Shown: piece by piece, positions 17,806-28,026 of the stretch | Layout of the letters: the number at the start of each line of letters is the position of its first letter | Position numbering within the stretch: position 1 is the stretch's first letter | Source: Pandoraea sputorum | GTDB lineage: Bacteria > Pseudomonadota > Gammaproteobacteria > Burkholderiales > Burkholderiaceae | Assembly (NCBI RefSeq): GCF_000814845.2 | Contig: NZ_CP010431.2 | Span: 4,402,001 to 4,466,000 of the forward strand | Reading direction: 5' to 3' | DNA length: 64,000 bases | Program-made: the position numbers and the translations under genes | The notes under the pieces: generated by a model | The model's input: only the letters and a program-made list of their open reading frames with translations | What the model was told of the DNA's origin: nothing | Database searches by the model: none

Positions 17806-17939
17806 ACGCATTGTGCAGTGCGAATGGAAATAACACGGTGACGTGTTAGTCTACGCGGCGCTACAGTTCGCACCGCGAACAAGTAGGGTCCACTCACATA
17901 ATCAGACCCTTGACTTCTCGTGAACCCCCGGAGATTGGC

Positions 17940-19271
17940 ATGAAGCAACCTTCCCTGCGCAAGTTCGCCCTCGCTGGCGTTGGCGCCGCACTGGCACTCG
18001 GCATGAGCACGTCGGCCCTGGCCGCCACGGAAATCCAATTCTGGCATTCGATGGAATCGGCCCTCGGCGATCGCGTCAACCAGATCGCTGCCGACTTCAA
18101 CGCATCGCAAAGCGACTACAAGATTGTCCCGATCTACAAGGGCAACTACGAGCAGGGGCTGGCCGCAGGGATCGCCGCCTTCCGCGCGGGCAATGCACCG
18201 GCCATTCTTCAGGTGTACGAAGTGGGCACCGCCACGATGATCGGCGCCAAGAAGGCCGTGAAGCCCGTGTGGCAAGTCATGAAGGACGCTGGTGAGCCGT
18301 TCGACGAAAAGGCCTTCGTGCCGGCCATCGCCGGTTACTACGCCGACAGCAAGACCAATCACCTGATCTCGATGCCGTTCAACAGCTCGACGCCGGTGCT
18401 GTACTACAACAAGGACGCCTTTAAGAAGGCCGGTCTCGATCCGAACACTCCGCCGAAGACCTGGGCCGACGTGAACGCCGCCGCCACGAAGCTGAAAGCT
18501 TCGGGCATGTCGTGCGGTTTCACGATGGGCTGGCAAGGCTGGACGCAGCTCGAGAACTACAGCGCCTGGCACGCCCTGCCGTATGCCACGAAGGATAACG
18601 GCTTCGGCGGTCTTGACGCCAAGCTTGAGTTCAACGGCCCGCAACAGGTCAAGCACATCCAGTTCCTGGCCGACATGGCAAAGAACGGTACGTTCACGTA
18701 CGTGGGCCGCAAGGATGAAGTGACCTCGAAGTTCTACAGCGGCGACTGCGGTATCGCCATGACGACGTCGGGCGCGCTCGCCAACATCGGCAAGTACGCC
18801 AAGTTCAGCTACGGCGTGGGCATGATGCCGTACGACGCCGACGTGAAGGGCGCACCGCAAAACGCCATCATCGGCGGCGCCAGCCTGTGGGTGCTCGCCG
18901 GCAAGTCGGCCGCCGAATACAAGGGCGTGGCCAAGTTCCTGAACTACCTCGCCTCCCCGGCCGTGGCCGCCAAATGGCACCAGGACACCGGCTACCTGCC
19001 GGTCACCAAGGCCGCTTACGAGCTGACCGAGAAGCAAGGCTTCTACGCGAAGAATCCGGGTGCCGATACGGCCATCAAGCAGATGCTCAACAAGGACCCG
19101 CTGCCGTACACGCGCGGCCTGCGTCTGGGCAACATGCCGCAGATCCGTACGGTGGTCGACGAGGAACTCGAAGGCGTGTGGAGCGGCAAGCAAACGCCTA
19201 AAGCCGCGCTCGACAAGGCAGTGGAACGTGGCAACGACCTTCTGGCTCGCTTCGCGAAGCAAGGCAGCTAA
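17940..19271 (+). CDS. ugpB: sn-Glycerol-3-phosphate ABC transporter, periplasmic binding protein
   Basis: A 443-residue binding protein. A signal peptide (residues 1-28, ending ALA) is followed by [45 protein letters not shown], a stretch that matches UgpB proteins closely (WHSM...YKGNY). It captures glycerol-3-phosphate, and in E. coli also glycerophosphocholine, for UgpAE. The ATG at 17940 gives the proper signal peptide; an upstream in-frame ATG at 17910 would put polar residues before it. It is first in the ugp operon and is followed by an intercistronic terminator that should let it be made in excess over the membrane parts. Confidence 0.96.
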   Translation: MKQPSLRKFALAGVGAALALGMSTSALAATEIQFWHSMESALGDRVNQIAADFNASQSDYKIVPIYKGNYEQGLAAGIAAFRAGNAPAILQVYEVGTATMIGAKKAVKPVWQVMKDAGEPFDEKAFVPAIAGYYADSKTNHLISMPFNSSTPVLYYNKDAFKKAGLDPNTPPKTWADVNAAATKLKASGMSCGFTMGWQGWTQLENYSAWHALPYATKDNGFGGLDAKLEFNGPQQVKHIQFLADMAKNGTFTYVGRKDEVTSKFYSGDCGIAMTTSGALANIGKYAKFSYGVGMMPYDADVKGAPQNAIIGGASLWVLAGKSAAEYKGVAKFLNYLASPAVAAKWHQDTGYLPVTKAAYELTEKQGFYAKNPGADTAIKQMLNKDPLPYTRGLRLGNMPQIRTVVDEELEGVWSGKQTPKAALDKAVERGNDLLARFAKQGS

Positions 19272-19368
19272 GTCGCCCTCAACGTTTGGTGAACGCACGA
19301 TGACGCACGCAATGCGGGGGCTATTCCTGCATTTGCGGGGGAAATCGTGACGTTACAATGACGCCACC

Positions 19369-19405
19369 CCGGCTCGCGTGATACGCGGGCCGGTTTGGTT
19401 TTTTT
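19369..19405 (+). terminator. Intercistronic terminator/attenuator between ugpB and ugpA
   Basis: CCGGCTCGCGT (19369-19379) pairs with ACGCGGGCCGG (19383-19393), one G-U pair, and is followed by TTTGG and seven T (19399-19405). It stands 14 bases before the ugpA start. Partial read-through would set the ratio of binding protein to permease. Confidence 0.75.
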
Positions 19406-19418
19406 CGGTCACTACGTT

Positions 19419-20315
19419 ATGGCGCATACCTCCAGAGAACGTCCCCGCTTCGGCACCGGCTGGCTGCCCTACGCGCTTGTCGCGCCGCAGCTCATCATCA
19501 CCGCCCTGTTCTTCCTCTGGCCTGCGGGCGAGGCCCTGTGGCAATCGACATCGACGCAAGACGCCTTCGGCCTGTCGAGCGAGTTCGTCGGACTCGACAA
19601 CTTCACCTCGCTGTGGGGCGATTCGCTCTACCTCGCGTCGTTTCGCACGACGATGATTTTCAGCGGGCTGGTCACCGTCTGCGGACTGCTCATCTCGCTG
19701 TTGCTCGCGGCGATGGCCGACCGAGTCACGCGCGGCAAACGCCTCTACCAGACGCTGCTGATCTGGCCGTACGCCGTGGCACCGGCCATTGCCGCCGTGC
19801 TGTGGGCGTTCCTCTTCAACCCGAGTATCGGTCTGGTCACGTACGGCCTGGCGAAAGTCGGCATCGAGTGGAACCACGCGCTCAACGGCGGGCAGGCGAT
19901 GTTCCTCGTGGTGCTCGCCTCGATCTGGAAGCAGGTCAGCTACAACTTCCTGTTCTTCTACGCCGGGTTGCAGGCGATTCCGCGCTCGCTCGTGGAAGCC
20001 GCCGCGATTGACGGTGCAGGCCCGATCCGGCGCTTTTTCGGGCTGGTGCTGCCGCTGATTTCGCCGACGACGTTCTTCCTGCTCGTGGTCAACCTCGTGT
20101 ACTCGTTCTTCGACACCTTCCCGGTGATCGATGCGGCCACCGGCGGCGGTCCGGGCCAGTCGACCATGACGCTGATCTACAAGATCTACTCGGAAGGCTT
20201 CAAGGGGCTCGACCTCGGCAGCTCGGCTGCCCAGTCGGTGGTGCTGATGGTTATCGTCATCGTGCTCACGGTCGTGCAGTTCCGCTTCATCGAACGCAAG
20301 GTGCAATACGCATGA
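19419..20315 (+). CDS. ugpA: sn-Glycerol-3-phosphate ABC transporter permease
   Basis: A 298-residue inner-membrane permease with six hydrophobic segments. The EAA loop that contacts the ATPase reads [24 protein letters not shown] (starting at about residue 195). It pairs with UgpE to form the channel. The start at 19419 is preferred to a GTG eight codons earlier, which overlaps the terminator's T-run. Its stop overlaps the ugpE start by four bases (ATGA). Confidence 0.94.
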   Translation: MAHTSRERPRFGTGWLPYALVAPQLIITALFFLWPAGEALWQSTSTQDAFGLSSEFVGLDNFTSLWGDSLYLASFRTTMIFSGLVTVCGLLISLLLAAMADRVTRGKRLYQTLLIWPYAVAPAIAAVLWAFLFNPSIGLVTYGLAKVGIEWNHALNGGQAMFLVVLASIWKQVSYNFLFFYAGLQAIPRSLVEAAAIDGAGPIRRFFGLVLPLISPTTFFLLVVNLVYSFFDTFPVIDAATGGGPGQSTMTLIYKIYSEGFKGLDLGSSAAQSVVLMVIVIVLTVVQFRFIERKVQYA

Positions 20316-21157
20316 TCGAGAACCGTCGCGGCCTGGATATCTTCTGCCACGTCATGCTGATAATCGGCGTGCTGCTGGTGGTCTTCCCGCTCTACGTGGC
20401 GTTCGTCGCCGCCACCATGAACGAGAGCGAAGTCTTCAACGTTCCCCTGTCGCTCATTCCGAGCACGCACCTGCTCGAGAACTTCTCGACGGTGTGGAGC
20501 GCGGGCACCGGCAACGCCGCCATGCCCTTCGGACTGATGCTCGGCAACAGTCTGTTCATGGCACTGGTCGTCACGATCGGCAAGATTTCGGTGTCGATCC
20601 TGTCGGCCTTCGCCATCGTGTATTTCCGTTTCCCGCTGCGTAATCTGTTCTTCTGGCTCATCTTCGTCACGCTGATGCTGCCGGTCGAAGTGCGGATTTT
20701 CCCGACGGTGCAGGTGATTTCGAGCCTCGGGCTCATCAACAGCTACGCCGGTCTGACGATCCCGCTGATCGCCTCGGCCACGGCCACGTTCCTGTTCCGT
20801 CAGTTCTTCATGACGCTACCGGACGAACTCGTCGAAGCCGCGCGCATCGACGGCGCAGGGCCGATGCGCTTCTTCTTCGACGTGGTGCTGCCGCTGTCGA
20901 AGACGAACATTGCGGCGCTGTTCGTCATCACCTTCATCTATGGCTGGAATCAGTATCTGTGGCCGATTCTGGTGACCAACGCGCCGGAAATGACCACGGC
21001 GGTCGTGGGTATCAAGAGCATGATCGGCAGCGGCGACACCGCTACCCAGTGGCAACTCGTCATGAGTGCTACGTTGCTCGCCATGCTACCGCCGCTCGCG
21101 GTAGTGCTGCTGATGCAACGCTGGTTCGTGCGCGGTCTGGTCGATTCGGAAAAGTAA
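20312..21157 (+). CDS. ugpE: sn-Glycerol-3-phosphate ABC transporter permease
   Basis: A 281-residue permease, partner of UgpA, with six membrane segments and the EAA loop [25 protein letters not shown] (about residues 173-197). The typical UgpE end is [22 protein letters not shown] followed by a last helix. It overlaps ugpA by four bases and is followed after two bases by ugpC, so translation is coupled. Confidence 0.95.
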   Translation: MIENRRGLDIFCHVMLIIGVLLVVFPLYVAFVAATMNESEVFNVPLSLIPSTHLLENFSTVWSAGTGNAAMPFGLMLGNSLFMALVVTIGKISVSILSAFAIVYFRFPLRNLFFWLIFVTLMLPVEVRIFPTVQVISSLGLINSYAGLTIPLIASATATFLFRQFFMTLPDELVEAARIDGAGPMRFFFDVVLPLSKTNIAALFVITFIYGWNQYLWPILVTNAPEMTTAVVGIKSMIGSGDTATQWQLVMSATLLAMLPPLAVVLLMQRWFVRGLVDSEK

Positions 21158-21159
21158 TC

Positions 21160-22254
21160 ATGGCAAATCTCAAACTTCATAGCGTCAAGAAAACCTACGA
21201 CCAGAACAACTACGTGCTTCACGGCGTCGATATCGACATCGAAGACGGCGAGTTCGTGGTCATCGTCGGCCCCTCGGGCTGCGGCAAATCGACGTTGCTG
21301 CGCATGGTCGCCGGCCTCGAATCGGTGAGCGAAGGCAGCATTCTGATCGGCTCGCAGGTCGTCAATCAGCTGGAGCCGAAGGATCGCAACATTGCGATGG
21401 TGTTCCAGAACTACGCGTTGTATCCGCACATGGACGTGCGTCAGAACATGTCGTACGGCCTGAAGATTCGCGGCATCGACAAGAAGGCCATCGAAGAGCG
21501 CGTGCTCGCGGCAGCGCGCATTCTCGAACTCGAACCCCTGCTCGCGCGCAAGCCACGCGAGCTCTCGGGCGGTCAGCGTCAGCGCGTAGCGATGGGCCGC
21601 GCCATCGTGCGCGAACCGGCCGTGTTCCTGTTCGACGAACCGCTCTCGAACCTCGACGCCAAGCTGCGTGTGCAAATGCGTCTGGAAATTCAGCGTCTGC
21701 ACAAACGTCTGAAGACGACGAGCCTGTACGTCACGCACGATCAGGTCGAAGCCATGACGCTGGCCGATCGCGTGATCGTCATGAACAAGGGCTACGCCGA
21801 GCAGATCGGCACGCCGACCGACGTCTACGAGCGTCCGGCGTCGCTGTTCGTAGCGAGCTTCATGGGCTCGCCCGCGATGAACCTGCTCAAGGGCCGGGTC
21901 GATGCGGAAGGTCGTACGTTCGAAGTCGATGGTGGTCCGGCGCTGCGTCTGCCGCCGACGAGCATGGCCCACGCAGGGCGCGAACTGGTGCTTGGCGTGC
22001 GTCCGGAGCATCTGGTGCCTGCCGAACAGCAGAACGGGCTGGGCGCGTTCGCCGCACAAACCAGCATCACCGTCGATCAGCTCGAACTGCTCGGTGCGGA
22101 CAACCTGCTGCACGGCCGCTGGGGCGAGCAAAACGTGACGGTGCGTCTGCCGCACGAGTTACGTCCGGCGGCGGGTTCCGTCATGCCGCTGGCGATTTCC
22201 GCCAAGGCGCTGCACCTGTTCGATCCGTCGACGGGCAAGCGGGTGGAAGCATGA
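21160..22254 (+). CDS. ugpC: sn-Glycerol-3-phosphate ABC transporter ATP-binding protein
   Basis: A 364-residue ABC ATPase of the MalK/UgpC group. Walker [10 protein letters not shown], the signature LSGGQRQR, Walker [18 protein letters not shown] and the switch histidine in VTHDQVEAM are all present in the first 230 residues. The C-terminal regulatory OB-fold part follows (GVRPEHL). In E. coli this domain takes part in inhibition of uptake under phosphate excess. It overlaps ugpQ by four bases. Confidence 0.95.
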   Translation: MANLKLHSVKKTYDQNNYVLHGVDIDIEDGEFVVIVGPSGCGKSTLLRMVAGLESVSEGSILIGSQVVNQLEPKDRNIAMVFQNYALYPHMDVRQNMSYGLKIRGIDKKAIEERVLAAARILELEPLLARKPRELSGGQRQRVAMGRAIVREPAVFLFDEPLSNLDAKLRVQMRLEIQRLHKRLKTTSLYVTHDQVEAMTLADRVIVMNKGYAEQIGTPTDVYERPASLFVASFMGSPAMNLLKGRVDAEGRTFEVDGGPALRLPPTSMAHAGRELVLGVRPEHLVPAEQQNGLGAFAAQTSITVDQLELLGADNLLHGRWGEQNVTVRLPHELRPAAGSVMPLAISAKALHLFDPSTGKRVEA

Positions 22255-23045
22255 GCAGCGCGAACTCAGACCCGGCTACCGCTCATTTGTGGCGCGACTG
22301 GCCGTATCCGCGCATCGTCTCGCATCGTGGCGGCGGCAAGCTCGCGCCGGAGAACACGCTGGCCGCCTTCGAGACGGGCGCGTCGCTCGGCCTGCGCATG
22401 GTCGAATTCGACGCCAAGCTCTCGGCGGATAACGTCGTCTTCCTGCTGCACGACGACACCGTCGATCGCACCAGCAACGGTCACGGCGCGGCAGCGCAAA
22501 TGACGTACGCCGAGATCGAGAAGCTCGACGCCGGAAGCTGGTTTGGCGCCGACGGCCGCTTTGCAGGCCAGACGATGCCGACGCTGGCGCAGGTGGCCGA
22601 GCGTTGTCAGGCGCTGGGACTCGCCGCGAACGTCGAGATCAAGCCGTGCCCGGGGCGTGAAGCCGAGACGGGCACGCTGGTGGCGCAGGCCGTCAAGGCA
22701 CTGTGGGCCGGTCAGGCCCAGCCGCCGCTGCTCTCGTCGTTCTCGTATGAGGCGCTCGAAGCGGCGGCCGCTGCCGTGCCGGAACTGCCGCGCGGCATGT
22801 TGTATGAGGCCGTACCGGCGCACTGGCGCGACGACGCCCGCAAGTTGGGCACCGTCACGCTGCATGCCAGCCATAAGCATCTCGACGGCCCGCAGGTCGC
22901 CGAGATCAAAGCCGCCGGACTGCATATGCTGGTCTACACGGTCAACGAGCCGGCGCGTGCGCGCGAACTGGCTGCGTGGGGCGTGGACGCCATCTGTACA
23001 GACCGCATCGACCTGATCGGCGCGGACTTCCTAGCCGACCTCTGA
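22251..23045 (+). CDS. ugpQ: Glycerophosphodiester phosphodiesterase
   Basis: A 264-residue cytosolic enzyme that cleaves glycerophosphodiesters to glycerol-3-phosphate and an alcohol. GDPD signatures: [22 protein letters not shown] with the catalytic HR...[31 protein letters not shown] with the metal ligands E, D and the catalytic H, and VEIKP. No signal peptide, as expected for UgpQ rather than GlpQ. It is last of the ugpBAECQ operon, the same order as in E. coli. Confidence 0.95.
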   Translation: MSSANSDPATAHLWRDWPYPRIVSHRGGGKLAPENTLAAFETGASLGLRMVEFDAKLSADNVVFLLHDDTVDRTSNGHGAAAQMTYAEIEKLDAGSWFGADGRFAGQTMPTLAQVAERCQALGLAANVEIKPCPGREAETGTLVAQAVKALWAGQAQPPLLSSFSYEALEAAAAAVPELPRGMLYEAVPAHWRDDARKLGTVTLHASHKHLDGPQVAEIKAAGLHMLVYTVNEPARARELAAWGVDAICTDRIDLIGADFLADL

Positions 23046-23352
23046 GCGTTAGCGGGGGATGGGGGGATGGGGGACGTCGCGGACGTCCCCGTGCCCTGCA
23101 CGGCCCCGCTCCGCCGGTTCCGCCTGATCGGCGCTTTGGCTCCACGGTCCCAACCGCCTCCGAAAGCCCGCCGTCGCACACGATTCCCTTGAAAAACGGC
23201 ACCCGCTTGCTGCCGCCGCATGGTGGCGGGCGGGGTCGCAAGGCGGCATAATAGGGCGTTCCCCTCGCCCAGCCCATCCAGCGGCCCGGTGCGCGCGCTG
23301 CAATTTTCTGCAAAGCCGTGTGCCGGGCTGGACGAATTCAAGCCAAGCCGCC
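23046..23352. other. 307-base gap between ugpQ and maf with G-runs and a hairpin
   Basis: Just after ugpQ there are three runs of five or six G at 23054-23058, 23061-23066 and 23069-23073, merging into a perfect hairpin GGGGACGTC/GACGTCCCC at 23070-23090. No T-run follows. A CATAAT hexamer at 23247-23252 could be a -10 element for maf. The rest is GC-rich and shows no gene. Confidence 0.45.
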
Positions 23353-23952
23353 ATGCCGTACATCTATCTCGCTTCGCAAAGCCCCCGCCGTCAGGAATTG
23401 CTGCAACAGCTCGGCGTTCGTTTCGAGTTACTGCTGCCCCATGCCGACGAGGACGCCGAAGCACTCGAAGCCGTGCTGCCAGGGGAGCCGCCCGACGACT
23501 ATGTGCAGCGCGTCACGCGTGCCAAGGCCGAAGCGGCGATGGCCCGTCTGGCGCGTGCCGGACTACCTGGCGCGCCGATCCTGACGGCCGACACGACGGT
23601 CTGTCTCGACGGCACCATCCTCGGCAAGCCGTTCGACGACGCCGACGCCTGCGCCGTACTTGCCCGTCTGTCGGGCACCCGTCACCGTGTGCTCACCGCC
23701 GTAGCGGTCTGTGCCAACGGACAGATCCATCAGGCGGTCAACATCTCGCACGTGTGGTTCCGGCCGTTGCGCCGCGAGGAGATCGAGCGCTACGTCGCCT
23801 CGGGAGAACCGAAAGGCAAGGCGGGCGCTTATGGTATTCAAGGGAAGGCCGCCGAGTTTGTGATGCGTATCGACGGCAGCTACTCCGGCATCATGGGACT
23901 TCCGCTTTGCGAAACCGCCGCGCTGCTGCGTCAGGCGGGCGTCGACTTCTAA
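23353..23952 (+). CDS. Maf-family nucleoside triphosphate pyrophosphatase (YhdE-like)
   Basis: A 199-residue Maf protein. Marks: [18 protein letters not shown] at the N-terminus, [15 protein letters not shown], and the C-terminal [28 protein letters not shown] pattern. Members with this pattern hydrolyse dTTP and UTP and are thought to clean the nucleotide pool or restrain division. The ATG at 23353 gives the family start; an upstream in-frame ATG is 11 codons earlier. It is followed by rng after 41 bases, the usual pairing. Confidence 0.93.
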   Translation: MPYIYLASQSPRRQELLQQLGVRFELLLPHADEDAEALEAVLPGEPPDDYVQRVTRAKAEAAMARLARAGLPGAPILTADTTVCLDGTILGKPFDDADACAVLARLSGTRHRVLTAVAVCANGQIHQAVNISHVWFRPLRREEIERYVASGEPKGKAGAYGIQGKAAEFVMRIDGSYSGIMGLPLCETAALLRQAGVDF

Positions 23953-23993
23953 CGCTATTTGGCCCCGCGCATTTCGAGTCTGGTCGACAATCT

Positions 23994-25463
23994 ATGAACG
24001 AAGACATTCTGGTCAATATCACGCCACAGGAAACCCGTGTGGCGCTTATGCAGCTCGGCGCTGTGCAGGAACTGCACATCGAGCGCACGCTCTCGCGCGG
24101 TCTGGTCGGCAACATTTATCTTGGCCGCGTCGTACGCGTGCTTCCGGGCATGCAGTCGGCCTTCATCGATATCGGACTGGAGCGCGCGGCGTTCTTGCAT
24201 GTGGCCGATATCTGGCATCCGCGCACCAATAACGACACGTCCGTGCCGCATCCGCAGCCGCCCATCGAGAAGACGGTTTTCGAAGGGCAGACGCTGATGG
24301 TGCAGGTCATCAAGGACCCGATCGGCACGAAGGGCGCGCGCCTGTCGACGCAAATCAGCATTGCCGGACGCACGCTCGTCTATTTGCCGCAGGAGCCGCA
24401 TATCGGCATCTCCCAGCGCATCGAGAGCGAAGCCGAGCGCGAGGCGCTGCGCAGCAAGATTCAGGCGCTCGTGCCGGCCGACGAAAAGGGCGGCTTCATC
24501 GTGCGCACCATTGCGGAAGATGCGGCCGACGCCGAACTTGCCAACGACGTCGCCTATCTGCGCAAGTCATGGCAGACGATTGGCGAGCAAAGCACGCGAG
24601 TGCCCGCCCCTGCGCTGCTGTATCAGGATCTGAATCTGGCCCAGCGCGTGCTGCGCGACTTCGTGCATGAAGAGACGGGGAAGATCCTCGTCGACTCGCG
24701 CGAGACGTATCAGAAGCTGGCCGAGTTTGCCGCGACTTACACGCCTGCCGTGCTCGGCAAGCTCACGCACTACACGGGCGAGCGTCCGCTGTTCGATCTG
24801 TACAACGTCGAGACGGAAATCGAGCGTGCGTTGTCGCGTCGCGTCGATCTGAAGTCTGGCGGATATCTGATGATCGATCAGACCGAAGCGATGACGACCA
24901 TCGACGTGAACACCGGTGGCTACGTCGGTGCGCGTAACTTCGACGACACGATCTTCAAGACCAACCTGGAAGCGGCACTGATGATCGCGCGCCAGTTGCG
25001 GCTTCGTAATCTGGGCGGGATCATCATCATCGACTTCATCGACATGGAAAGCGCCGACCATCGCGACTCCGTGCTCGCGGAGTTGAAGAAGGCGCTCGCA
25101 CGCGACCGCACGCGCATCACGGTGAACGGCTTCTCGCAGTTGGGGCTGGTGGAGATGACCCGCAAGCGCACGCGCGAGTCGCTCGCACACGTACTGTGCG
25201 AGCCGTGTGCCGTGTGTCAGGGCAAGGGACAGGTCAAGACGCCGCGCACGCTGTGTTACGACATCCTGCGCGAGATTCTGCGCGAATCGCGCCAGTTCAA
25301 CCCGCGCGAGTTCCGTCTGATCGCCTCGCAGGAAGTCGTCGATCTGTTCCTCGAAGAAGAGTCGCAGCACCTCGCGATGCTGATCGACTTCATCGGTAAA
25401 CCGATCTCGCTGCAAGTGGAATCGTCGTTCCATCAGGAGCAGTACGACATTATTCTGATGTAA
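23994..25463 (+). CDS. rng: Ribonuclease G
   Basis: A 489-residue endoribonuclease, exactly the E. coli RNase G length, that trims the 5' end of 16S rRNA and decays some mRNAs. The S1-like N-terminus is LVGNIYLGRVVRVLPGMQSAFIDIGLERAAFLH; the DNase-I-like catalytic part carries the metal-binding aspartates in TIDVNTGGYVG and IIIIDFIDME; the zinc-link cysteines are in CEPCAVCQGKG. The RNase E C-terminal scaffold is absent, which separates it from rne. A much earlier in-frame start (23220) would read through maf and is rejected. Confidence 0.96.
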   Translation: MNEDILVNITPQETRVALMQLGAVQELHIERTLSRGLVGNIYLGRVVRVLPGMQSAFIDIGLERAAFLHVADIWHPRTNNDTSVPHPQPPIEKTVFEGQTLMVQVIKDPIGTKGARLSTQISIAGRTLVYLPQEPHIGISQRIESEAEREALRSKIQALVPADEKGGFIVRTIAEDAADAELANDVAYLRKSWQTIGEQSTRVPAPALLYQDLNLAQRVLRDFVHEETGKILVDSRETYQKLAEFAATYTPAVLGKLTHYTGERPLFDLYNVETEIERALSRRVDLKSGGYLMIDQTEAMTTIDVNTGGYVGARNFDDTIFKTNLEAALMIARQLRLRNLGGIIIIDFIDMESADHRDSVLAELKKALARDRTRITVNGFSQLGLVEMTRKRTRESLAHVLCEPCAVCQGKGQVKTPRTLCYDILREILRESRQFNPREFRLIASQEVVDLFLEEESQHLAMLIDFIGKPISLQVESSFHQEQYDIILM

Positions 25464-25661
25464 CCCGGCGGCACCCAAGGCACCGGGGCACGTTCACGCT
25501 CCCGGTGCGCGCCGGCACCGTCCTTGGGCACAAGCCCCTCTCGCAGTTCCCCCCTTTCCTCGCTTGTCACCGTCCCCAATGCACCATGACCGGTCGTGAT
25601 CGCCACATGGCCCGGTTCTTGCGTTTAAACGCTTAAATAAAACGATGAAAGGGGCAAACGA

Positions 25662-26699
25662 ATGGCGAATCCGAAAGCAATCGTCGACCTGACCCACGCG
25701 GTGAGGAAGTTGGCTGTCAGCAAAATCGGGGACATCAACGAGATCAACCGGGAGACGACATTTCTCGCATTGAACGCGTTGATCGAAGCCGCCCGAGCGG
25801 GCAACGCAGGCAAGGGTTTCGCCGTGGTGGCCAATCAGGTCAAACACGTTTCGAAGCGTATCGGCGAGGTCACCGATTCGCTCAACAAGGAACTGACCGG
25901 TTCGCTCAAGGAGCTCACGGAACTCGGTGATCTCATGATCGAGCGAATGGGCGGACACGCAGGCCAGCGCTGTGCCGATCTCGCGCTCAACATGATCGAC
26001 GTCATCGACCGCAACCTGTACGAGCGATCGTGCGATGTGCGCTGGTGGGCCACGGACTCTGCCGTGGTGGGTTGCCTGAGCGACCCGCGTCCCGAGACGA
26101 GCGCGCACGCGTCGGCGCGCCTCGGCGTCATATTAGACAGCTACACCGTGTACAAGGACCTCTGGGTCGTCGATGCGCAGGGCATCGTCGTAGCGAATGG
26201 CCGCCGCTCGACTTATCCCGTGATCGGCAGCGACGTGTCGGATGCGAGTTGGTTCAAAGCCGCACTTAAAACGCGCAGCGGCGCCGATTACGTCGCCAGC
26301 GATGTCCAGACGCTCGCGCACCTCCAGCATGCTCAGGTGGCCACGTATTCGACCGCCATTCGTGAGCACGGCTTGCCGGACGGCCGCGCGCTGGGCGCAC
26401 TGGTCATCTTCTTCGACTGGGCGCCACAGGCGGAAGCGGTCGTCAAAGGCGTTCGCCTCAGTGAAGACGAATGGGCGCGCACACGCTGCATGATCGTGGA
26501 CGCCTCGTTCCGTGTGATTGCCAGCTCCGATGGGCAAGGCGTACTCGGTGAGACCTTCGCACTGCGCACCGACGGCAAACCGGCTGGCTTCTACACCGAC
26601 GTGGTCAATCGTGCGACGATCGCGTTCGCCGCGACGCCCGGCTACGAAACGTACAAGGGCCTGGGATGGTACGGCGTGGTCCGGCAACAGCACGTGTGA
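25662..26699 (+). CDS. Soluble MCP-tip protein with C-terminal Cache-like sensor (inverted order)
   Basis: A 345-residue protein. Residues 21-66 hold the chemoreceptor signalling hairpin ([16 protein letters not shown], then [10 protein letters not shown]), the part that binds CheA and CheW. The long flanking coiled coils and methylation helices of a normal receptor are missing; only about 20 residues precede the tip. Residues 105-340 look like a double Cache/PDC sensor: [65 protein letters not shown]. No membrane segment or signal peptide is present. The start is behind AAAGGGG. Normal receptors have Cache outside and the tip at the C-terminus; here the order is reversed and all is cytosolic. 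Function is unknown: perhaps a soluble receptor or a decoy for CheA/CheW. Confidence 0.75.
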   Translation: MANPKAIVDLTHAVRKLAVSKIGDINEINRETTFLALNALIEAARAGNAGKGFAVVANQVKHVSKRIGEVTDSLNKELTGSLKELTELGDLMIERMGGHAGQRCADLALNMIDVIDRNLYERSCDVRWWATDSAVVGCLSDPRPETSAHASARLGVILDSYTVYKDLWVVDAQGIVVANGRRSTYPVIGSDVSDASWFKAALKTRSGADYVASDVQTLAHLQHAQVATYSTAIREHGLPDGRALGALVIFFDWAPQAEAVVKGVRLSEDEWARTRCMIVDASFRVIASSDGQGVLGETFALRTDGKPAGFYTDVVNRATIAFAATPGYETYKGLGWYGVVRQQHV

Positions 26700-26799
26700 G
26701 TTTCTGTGCATGTCGGGGCGAGATTGGCTGCACATTCGGGTAACCGCAATACAATACGAGATCGTTCCGATTTCGTCGCGCCCGAAGCGCGCTCCGGCC

Positions 26800-28026
26800 A
26801 TGCCTTACTCCAACTACGACAATCTGGCAGCATCGAGCGAGGCGCTCGACAAACACGCCGTCGCACGCCATTCGACCTGGGTCAGCATCTGGGTCAACGT
26901 CGTGCTGACGACCGCGCAGATCGTCATTGGCGTTTTCGCACGGTCACAGGCGTTGATCGCCGACGGCATTCACTCCCTCTCCGATATCGTCTCCGACTTC
27001 GTGGTGCTCGCCGCCGCACGCGGCAGCGCCCGAGCGCCGGACGCCGATCACCCTTACGGTCACAACCGCTACGAAAACGCCGCGTCGCTATTTCTGGGTG
27101 TGATCCTGCTCGTCGTGGGGGCCGGGATGCTCTGGCGTGGCGTGGAGCGCTTGCTGCACCCCGAGGACATTCCCGAGGTGCACACCATCGCGCTGGTCGT
27201 GGCGGTAGTCGTGCTCGTCAGCAAGGAAGGACTCTTTCGCTACATGCTGCGCGCGGCGCAACGGGTGCGCTCGGCGATGCTCGTCGCCAACGCGTGGCAT
27301 GCGCGCTCGGACGCCCTGTCGTCGCTCGTGGTGGCTTTCGGGATTCTCGGCAACCTCGCAGGCTACCGCATTCTCGATCCGCTCGCGGCAGCGCTCGTCG
27401 GGCTGATGATCGGACGCACAGGGTGGAAATTCGCCTGGAACGCCTTGCAGGATCTGATCGATCGTGGCGTGGACGACGACACCACCGTCACGATTCGCCA
27501 GCGTCTGCTCGACACACCGGGTGTACGTGGCATCGACATGCTGCGCACGCGACGCATGGGCGATGAGATCGTCGTCGACGTCCACATTCTCGTGGACGCA
27601 CGTCTGTCGGTCTCGGAGGGGCACTACCTGGCCGAACAGGCCCGGGCCGCAGTCATGAACGAACCGCAGATCCTCGACGTGCTGGTGCACGTCGACCCGG
27701 AAAGCGACACCAAGGGCACCGCACTGCAACAGTGGCCGGCGCGCGCCGTGGTGGTCGGTGCGGCCGAACTGCTGTGCCGGGCCAATGCGCTGGCCCTGCA
27801 CGACGTCAAGCTTCACTATCTGAACAACGGGCTGGAAGCCGATGTGATCGTCGAAGGGCTAAACGGTCCAAACCGTTCGAACGGTTCGAACGGTTTGGCG
27901 GCGGGTGACGGTGGCATCGAGGGGCCGTCGCAGACCGTCGCCGATGCCCTGACCGCCCGCTTCGCCCCGCTAGGATTGCGGTATGTGCGAGTGCTCAGGG
28001 TCACGGGCGAAACTCAGTCTTCGTGA
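26800..28026 (+). CDS. Cation diffusion facilitator family transporter (FieF-like)
   Basis: A 408-residue inner-membrane divalent metal exporter. Metal-binding motifs of the family are ADGIHSLSDIVSD in the second helix and HARSDALSSL in the fifth. Six membrane segments span residues about 28-225, then the cytoplasmic ferredoxin-like domain (VRGIDMLRTRRMGDEIVVDVHILVD, with DVLVHVDPE). After that comes an extra tail of about 110 residues with a second half-domain and an Asn/Gly/Ser insert encoded by a 31-base palindrome. The ion (Zn, Fe, Mn or Co) cannot be told. The ATG at 26800 is chosen as family start. Its 3' end overlaps the convergent rmlC gene by 13 bases. Confidence 0.88.
   Translation: MPYSNYDNLAASSEALDKHAVARHSTWVSIWVNVVLTTAQIVIGVFARSQALIADGIHSLSDIVSDFVVLAAARGSARAPDADHPYGHNRYENAASLFLGVILLVVGAGMLWRGVERLLHPEDIPEVHTIALVVAVVVLVSKEGLFRYMLRAAQRVRSAMLVANAWHARSDALSSLVVAFGILGNLAGYRILDPLAAALVGLMIGRTGWKFAWNALQDLIDRGVDDDTTVTIRQRLLDTPGVRGIDMLRTRRMGDEIVVDVHILVDARLSVSEGHYLAEQARAAVMNEPQILDVLVHVDPESDTKGTALQQWPARAVVVGAAELLCRANALALHDVKLHYLNNGLEADVIVEGLNGPNRSNGSNGLAAGDGGIEGPSQTVADALTARFAPLGLRYVRVLRVTGETQSS
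27868..27898. repeat. 31-base near-perfect palindrome inside the CDF transporter gene
   Basis: The two 15-base arms starting CCAAACCGTTCGAAC are perfect reverse complements around one central base. It also contains GTTCGAACGGTT-type sub-repeats in tandem. It encodes GPNRSNGSNGL in the extra C-terminal tail of the protein, where the sequence is not needed by the family fold. Confidence 0.85.

Noticed and set aside
23069..23090. Hairpin after ugpQ as a standard terminator
   Set aside because: The stem is perfect, but no T-run follows, so it was listed only as a structure in the gap.
17606..23352. ugp segment as a genomic island with attachment sites or a mobile element
   Set aside because: No integrase, transposase, flanking direct repeats or tRNA end was seen, and base and codon use match the neighbours.
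27868..27898. Palindrome as a transcription terminator
   Set aside because: It lies inside an open frame 128 bases before its stop, and no T-run follows on either strand.
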